Part shown: positions 60,784 to 64,000 of the stretch, in pieces | Position numbering within the stretch: position 1 is the first letter of the stretch | How the letters are laid out: each line of letters opens with the position of its first letter | NCBI GenBank assembly: GCA_963744105.1 | Contig: CAVUSJ010000006.1 | Coordinates: 476,086 to 540,085, forward strand | Source of the DNA: DASUPK01 sp963744105 | GTDB lineage: Bacteria; Actinomycetota; Thermoleophilia; Solirubrobacterales; 70-9 | DNA length: 64,000 bases | Direction: 5' to 3' | Translations under genes and position numbers: made by a program | Notes under the pieces: generated by a model | Told to the model about the DNA's origin: nothing | The model's input: only the letters and a program-made list of their open reading frames with translations | Database searches by the model: none

Positions 60784-61671
60784 CTAGCCGAGGACGTTCT
60801 CGATCACGTCACGCATCGGGTCGAAGTTCCGAATCGGGGGCTCGTCCGGATAGCCCTCCACGGCGACCTCCGGGACGAGCCCGACCAGCTCCGCCTCGAC
60901 CGGACGCGCGCCATGCGCCTCCGCCAGCCGGGAGATCTCCTCGACCACCCTGGCGAGCGGCACCGCCGCCGGATCGTGGATGTTCATCGAGACCTGCGCT
61001 CCGCCGCCCTCGCGGGGCAGCCCGAGCGCGCGGACTCCCGGCAGTCCTCCACCGGATTCGCGAAGGTCGGCTGCGATGTCGCGCGCTATCTCGGGATCCG
61101 GGGTGTCGAGCTCGACGTTGAAGGCGACCAGCGGCTCGCGAGCCGTGACCAGCGTCGCGCCGGCGCTGGGATGCGGCTCGTCCGGGCCGAGGTCCGCCAC
61201 GAGATCACCCGAGCCCATCCGCCGCGCGAGCTCCGTCGGGCCGCCCTGCCGGAAGTAGGCGCGCTCGCGGCGCTCCGGCGCGCTCGCCAGCTCGCCGTAG
61301 AAGAAGACCGGGATCCCGAGGCCGGCGATTCCCTCCGCGACCTGACGGGCGCCCTCGACCGCCGGGTCGTGGCGCTCGTCCGTCTGCCAGACGACCGGAG
61401 CGACGTCGAGCGCCCCGATGTGCGGGTGGACGCCCTGGTGGGAGCGAAGGTCGATCAGGTCGATGGCATGCGCCGCTCCCGCCACCAGCGCCTCGACGAT
61501 CTTCCCGGGAGGCGCCGCCATGGTGAAGACGCAGCGGTTGTGCTCGGCGTCGTAGTGGCGGTTCAGGATCCGGGCGTGTGCGCTGAGCGTCGCCTCGAGC
61601 GCCCCGATCACCCGCACGTTGCGGCCCTCGGAGAAATTGGGCACTGCCACCAGCGGCATCTCGCCGCTCAC
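60784..61671 (-). CDS. glutamate formimidoyltransferase (single-domain)
   Basis: A 295-residue enzyme transferring a formimino group from formiminoglutamate to tetrahydrofolate, the last step of one histidine-degradation route. VAVPNFSEGRN is the N-terminal signature, the RHYDAEHNRCVFTMAAPP segment follows with the conserved His, and GVHPHIGALDVAPVV the next. The cyclodeaminase domain found in mammalian FTCD is absent, which is normal in bacteria. The start overlaps the M29 gene stop (ATGA). No other hut gene is in view, so its role here is uncertain. Confidence 0.9.
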   Translation of the reverse strand: MSGEMPLVAVPNFSEGRNVRVIGALEATLSAHARILNRHYDAEHNRCVFTMAAPPGKIVEALVAGAAHAIDLIDLRSHQGVHPHIGALDVAPVVWQTDERHDPAVEGARQVAEGIAGLGIPVFFYGELASAPERRERAYFRQGGPTELARRMGSGDLVADLGPDEPHPSAGATLVTAREPLVAFNVELDTPDPEIARDIAADLRESGGGLPGVRALGLPREGGGAQVSMNIHDPAAVPLARVVEEISRLAEAHGARPVEAELVGLVPEVAVEGYPDEPPIRNFDPMRDVIENVLG

Positions 61672-62615
61672 GGGATCAGCAGCTCTCCATCACGCGCGAT
61701 GACCTCGCCGTCCAGCGCCAGGGTGGGCTTCATCACGACGCAGTCGAGGTGGACCGGCACCTGAACCGTGCCGCCGATCCCAGCCGACGCGCCGAACGCG
61801 ATGTGGCAGGTGCCGAAGATCTTCTCGTCCTCGAGGACCTCGCCCGTCAGCTTGGCCTTCTCGTTCGTCCCGATGCCCAGCTCCGCGATGTTCGTGCCGT
61901 CGTCGCCGTGCTCGGTGAGCAGGTCCATGAACGCCATCCCCTGCCCCCCGCGCGCCGAGGTCAGATGCCCTCCCTCGACCACCAGCTCGACCGGCTCGTC
62001 AACCAGGCCGATGCCCGCCATCGAGCCGTCGATCACCAGCGTGCCGTTGCCACCGGCCGGAGAGATGAAGCCCTCGCCGCACGGAAGGTTCCCGAAGGCG
62101 CCCCGCTCCGTCAGCTCGCCCGCGTCGGGGATCGCCTCGCGGCCGGAGAGATCGAGGCGCAGATCCGTGCCGTTCGAGTCGGTGATGTGGGCCTCGGAGG
62201 CGCGATCGAGGGCCTCGGCGACGGCATGCCCCTTGCTGCGGAGGCCCTCCATGTCTGCGCTCATCACCCGCGCCAGCATGTCCTCTGTCACTCCCGGCAG
62301 GGTCGCGCAGCGCGTGCCCCCCACGCTGGCCCGCTTCCGGGCGGCGGTGTGGGAGAGCGACTGGACGGTGGGCGCGAGCAGGACGTCCGCCGCGACCATC
62401 GCCTCCGCCACCGTGTTGGGCGGCTCGGCGGCGTGCGAGGCCCGCTCCGACATCACCGCCAGCACGGCCTCACCACCGGCGCCGGCGGCCTCCTCGCGCA
62501 GGCGCTCGCCCAGATGCTGGGTCGCCGGATTGCAGACGACGAGGACGTCCTCCCCGCCGTTGACGGCGAGGCAGTCGCGGACCACCGCACGCACCGCTCG
62601 ATCGAGATTGCTCAC
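61668..62615 (-). CDS. M29-family (aminopeptidase T-like) metallopeptidase
   Basis: A 315-residue protein of the thermophilic aminopeptidase (M29) or closely related dioxygenase-like group. The core motif is ELGIGTNEKAKLTGEVLEDEKIFGT, followed by CHIAFG and VHLDCVV, which correspond to metal-binding Glu, His and Asp positions of the family. The N-terminal half (NPATQHLGERLREEA) is a flavodoxin-like cap. It forms a translationally coupled pair with the formiminotransferase gene, the first gene of a leftward run that begins about 50 bp from the tRNA gene. Confidence 0.86.
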   Translation of the reverse strand: MSNLDRAVRAVVRDCLAVNGGEDVLVVCNPATQHLGERLREEAAGAGGEAVLAVMSERASHAAEPPNTVAEAMVAADVLLAPTVQSLSHTAARKRASVGGTRCATLPGVTEDMLARVMSADMEGLRSKGHAVAEALDRASEAHITDSNGTDLRLDLSGREAIPDAGELTERGAFGNLPCGEGFISPAGGNGTLVIDGSMAGIGLVDEPVELVVEGGHLTSARGGQGMAFMDLLTEHGDDGTNIAELGIGTNEKAKLTGEVLEDEKIFGTCHIAFGASAGIGGTVQVPVHLDCVVMKPTLALDGEVIARDGELLIP

Positions 62616-62666
62616 GGCCGAGCACCCTAGATGACACCCGACCCGACGCTACGATTTGCCGCCCCC

Positions 62667-62740
62667 GCCGGAGTAGCTCAGTCGGTTAGAGCAGCGGAAT
62701 CATAATCCGCGTGTCGGGGGTTCGAGTCCCTCCTCCGGCA
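62667..62740 (+). tRNA. tRNA-Met (CAU anticodon)
   Basis: A complete 74-nt cloverleaf. The acceptor arm GCCGGAG pairs with CTCCGGC, followed by discriminator A. The D-arm contains AGCTCAGTCGGTTAGAGC, the anticodon arm is GCGGA-ATCATAA-TCCGC with anticodon CAT, and the T-arm is GGGGGTTCGAGTCCCTC. The C1-A72 mismatch and triple G-C pairs of initiator tRNA are absent, so it is elongator Met or a CAU Ile acceptor (tRNA-Ile2), which sequence alone does not settle. Confidence 0.93.
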
Positions 62741-62981
62741 TTACCGAGACCCGCTGGAAACAGGGATTTTTGTTGTTCCGAGAAGGACGTGCTGACGACG
62801 AGATAGCACTCGGTGACAACGCCCTGACAACACCGCGTACCCAAGTTTCGACCGCTGGCCGAGATAGCCGCTTTTCGTCCAAAGCAGCGGTTTCGGCTAG
62901 CCGCTCAGATTCCGGCCAATCCCGGATGGTACGAAGGTCGTAGTACTTATGAACGATCCTTCCGACGAAAGGAGAAAGCCG

Positions 62982-63098
62982 ATGACTGTCAGCCGAAGAG
63001 CCTGGATCGCAATCGGAGTTCTCGCGGCGGTCGCGGCGATTACCGTGATTGCTCTCGTCGCCTCCGGCGGCGGTGGTAGCGCGGGCGGCGCCTACTAA
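62982..63098 (+). CDS. small single-pass membrane protein, 38 residues
   Basis: A 38-residue open frame: AAAGGAG 8 nt before the ATG, then MTVSRRAWIAIGVLAAVAAI, a membrane helix of about 20 residues, and a Gly/Ser/Ala-rich tail ending GGAY. The ribosome-binding site is strong and the composition is that of a genuine small membrane protein, positive N-terminus inside. It lies 240 bp after the tRNA gene and 40 bp before a stable hairpin. I do not recognise the family. Confidence 0.6.
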   Translation: MTVSRRAWIAIGVLAAVAAITVIALVASGGGGSAGGAY

Positions 63099-63133
63099 CC
63101 CGCGCGGCTAGGCCAGGCTTCCCCCACGGACTC

Positions 63134-63175
63134 GGGTTGTCGCGTCTCCGCTGTGCGAAAGCGCAGGCGCGACCC
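63134..63175 (+). other. GAAA-capped structured hairpin downstream of the small ORF
   Basis: CTGTGC-GAAA-GCGCAG (63151-63166) forms a 6-bp stem with a GNRA tetraloop. GTCGCG (63139-63144) pairs with CGCGAC (63168-63173) around it, and GG (63135-63136) with CC (63174-63175) across a TT bulge. No U-tract follows. It could be the terminator of the small membrane ORF or a structured RNA element. A second hairpin, CCGCCGCT/AGCGGCGG, lies at 63208-63233. Confidence 0.4.
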
Positions 63176-63290
63176 TCGGGTTCGAAGTTTCTTAGCTGCC
63201 GGCCACACCGCCGCTCTTGGTCCAAAGCGGCGGGGCGCCCCTCCAACGCATGTCGGTGAGAGAACCGGGCCCGGCTTGGCGTGCCAACGC

Positions 63291-63893
63291 CTAGTAGCGG
63301 ATCGAGCCCTTCCAGCGCCCTCTGAGCTGCTCGGGATCGGTATGGAAGGCGACTAGGTCGAGTACGGAGAAGCTGCCCTTGGCGCCACGGAACGCGCGCT
63401 TGCCGCTGTCGATTACGCCGGTGATCGGAGTCGATGGATTGCCGTCCGAGTCGACCGAGTAGTCATACGAGCCGCTGAACGTCCCAAGGCCGAAGACGTC
63501 AGCCTTGAAGAAGATCTGGTGGGTGCCGCTGTAGTCCGTGCGGGGGATTTGCTCGGCTACGTTGAACGTGAACACGTCCTGCTCATCCACGTGCGCCTTC
63601 CTGCGCCCGAGCGGGCTACCCGTGAGCTTGGCCTCATCGGAGGACACCACGGTCCCGGCCCCAGGCTCGTCGATGACGTCTATGGGGCTGGTCTTGTAAT
63701 CCAGGCTGAGTTTGTGCGCCTTCTTCTTGCCTGCAGCCTTCGCGAGAGGGGACGGGTGGGCGCTCACCTGCGCGACGCCCAAGCCGCCGACCGAGAGCGC
63801 AACCACGAGGGCGACGATCGTCCTGGCATGCCGATGAGTTGTTTCCAGCGCTCCGGCTGCCCGGCACGAGCACGATTCCCTCGTCAACCCCAC
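63291..63893 (-). CDS. exported beta-barrel-like protein
   Basis: A 200-residue exported protein. GTG 63893 is chosen because AAGGGAG lies 6 nt upstream. A basic N-terminus is followed by a hydrophobic signal helix (about 30-45) ending near AQVSAHPSP. The mature domain is beta-rich with SGSYDYSVDSDGNPSTPITG and GKRAFRGAKGSFSVLDLV near its C-terminus, resembling allene-oxide-cyclase/dirigent-like small barrels. No catalytic motif is recognised. Its direction is opposite to the small ORF, and the neighbours beyond the right edge are unseen. Confidence 0.65.
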   Translation of the reverse strand: MGLTRESCSCRAAGALETTHRHARTIVALVVALSVGGLGVAQVSAHPSPLAKAAGKKKAHKLSLDYKTSPIDVIDEPGAGTVVSSDEAKLTGSPLGRRKAHVDEQDVFTFNVAEQIPRTDYSGTHQIFFKADVFGLGTFSGSYDYSVDSDGNPSTPITGVIDSGKRAFRGAKGSFSVLDLVAFHTDPEQLRGRWKGSIRY

Positions 63894-64000
63894 TATTGAC
63901 TCCCTTCTCCCAGTCCCGCTGGACGTGCAGGACCTATTGACGCATTGGGCACGGTATGGACGGTCGAGTCGGGGTACATCCGTAATCCGCCACACATCTG

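Noticed and set aside
62700..62882. A minus-strand frame reading EEGLEPPTRGL at its end.
   Set aside because: It lies over the tRNA gene and is the well-known false frame produced by the T-arm and anticodon arm.

Overview
The window is a high-GC bacterial chromosome segment with short intergenic gaps, frequent 1-8 nt gene overlaps and many GTG starts. The fused shikimate kinase/dehydroquinate synthase, the gene order hisS-aspS ... mnmA-alaS-ruvX-mltG-aroE ... aroC-aroKB-aroQ-pepP ... efp-nusB, and the paucity of U-tract terminators suggest an actinobacterium, most likely class Thermoleophilia (Solirubrobacterales or a relative). That placement is inference from content and order; no search was run.

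Layout. 0-2.5 kb: the 3' part of a KorB-like 2-oxoacid:ferredoxin oxidoreductase, then an accessory patch with an HNH nuclease, a Cys-rich mini-protein, an orphan rightward terminator and a rhodanese-like gene lying between two 22-bp direct repeats. 2.5-12.3 kb: small unknown genes, a PAS-GGDEF diguanylate cyclase, a two-component system flanked by two exported low-complexity His/acid-rich proteins, an MFS exporter, a sulfotransferase fused to a TIGR03032-type domain, and a polytopic membrane protein. 12.5-16.6 kb (minus strand): dxs, a prenyl diphosphate synthase, a small helical protein, nusB and efp. 16.6-30.6 kb: a mixed-strand accessory block with wax ester synthase, a frameshifted adhE, an ABC exporter, a P1B-type ATPase, a beta-lactamase-family hydrolase, an SQR-like flavoprotein, LtrA and a CPA2 antiporter. 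30.6-39.6 kb (minus): the shikimate genes pepP, aroQ, aroKB, aroC, a prepilin peptidase, an HtrA-like protease, aroE, mltG and ruvX. 39.6-45.5 kb (minus): a complete five-gene oligopeptide ABC transporter operon between ruvX and alaS, with a recognisable promoter behind the alaS terminator. 45.6-56.9 kb (minus): alaS, an exported VWA protein, an IscU/NifU-MnmA fusion, an NTF2-like protein with a probable CTG start, a membrane protein, a GH3-like protein, aspS and hisS. 57-64 kb: an MprF/DUF2156 protein, an alpha/beta hydrolase, an MBL hydrolase, a formiminotransferase and M29 aminopeptidase pair, a CAU tRNA, a 38-residue small membrane protein and an exported beta-barrel-like protein.

How the genes work together. 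Most of the minus-strand genes form a housekeeping axis: chorismate synthesis (AroB, AroQ, AroE, AroK, AroC), isoprenoid precursors (DXS to prenyl diphosphate), translation (EF-P, AlaRS, AspRS, HisRS, tRNA thiolation by MnmA) and cell-wall processing (MltG, GH3). Accessory modules interrupt this axis at several points: the peptide transporter between alaS and ruvX, the 14-kb block between pepP and efp, and two plus-strand genes between the MBL gene and hisS. The most interesting items are the tightly coupled adhE-wax synthase pair (with a 1-nt frameshift in adhE), the IscU-MnmA fusion that lacks the third scaffold cysteine, the two-component system flanked by His/Asp-rich exported proteins, and the sulfotransferase-TIGR03032 fusion.
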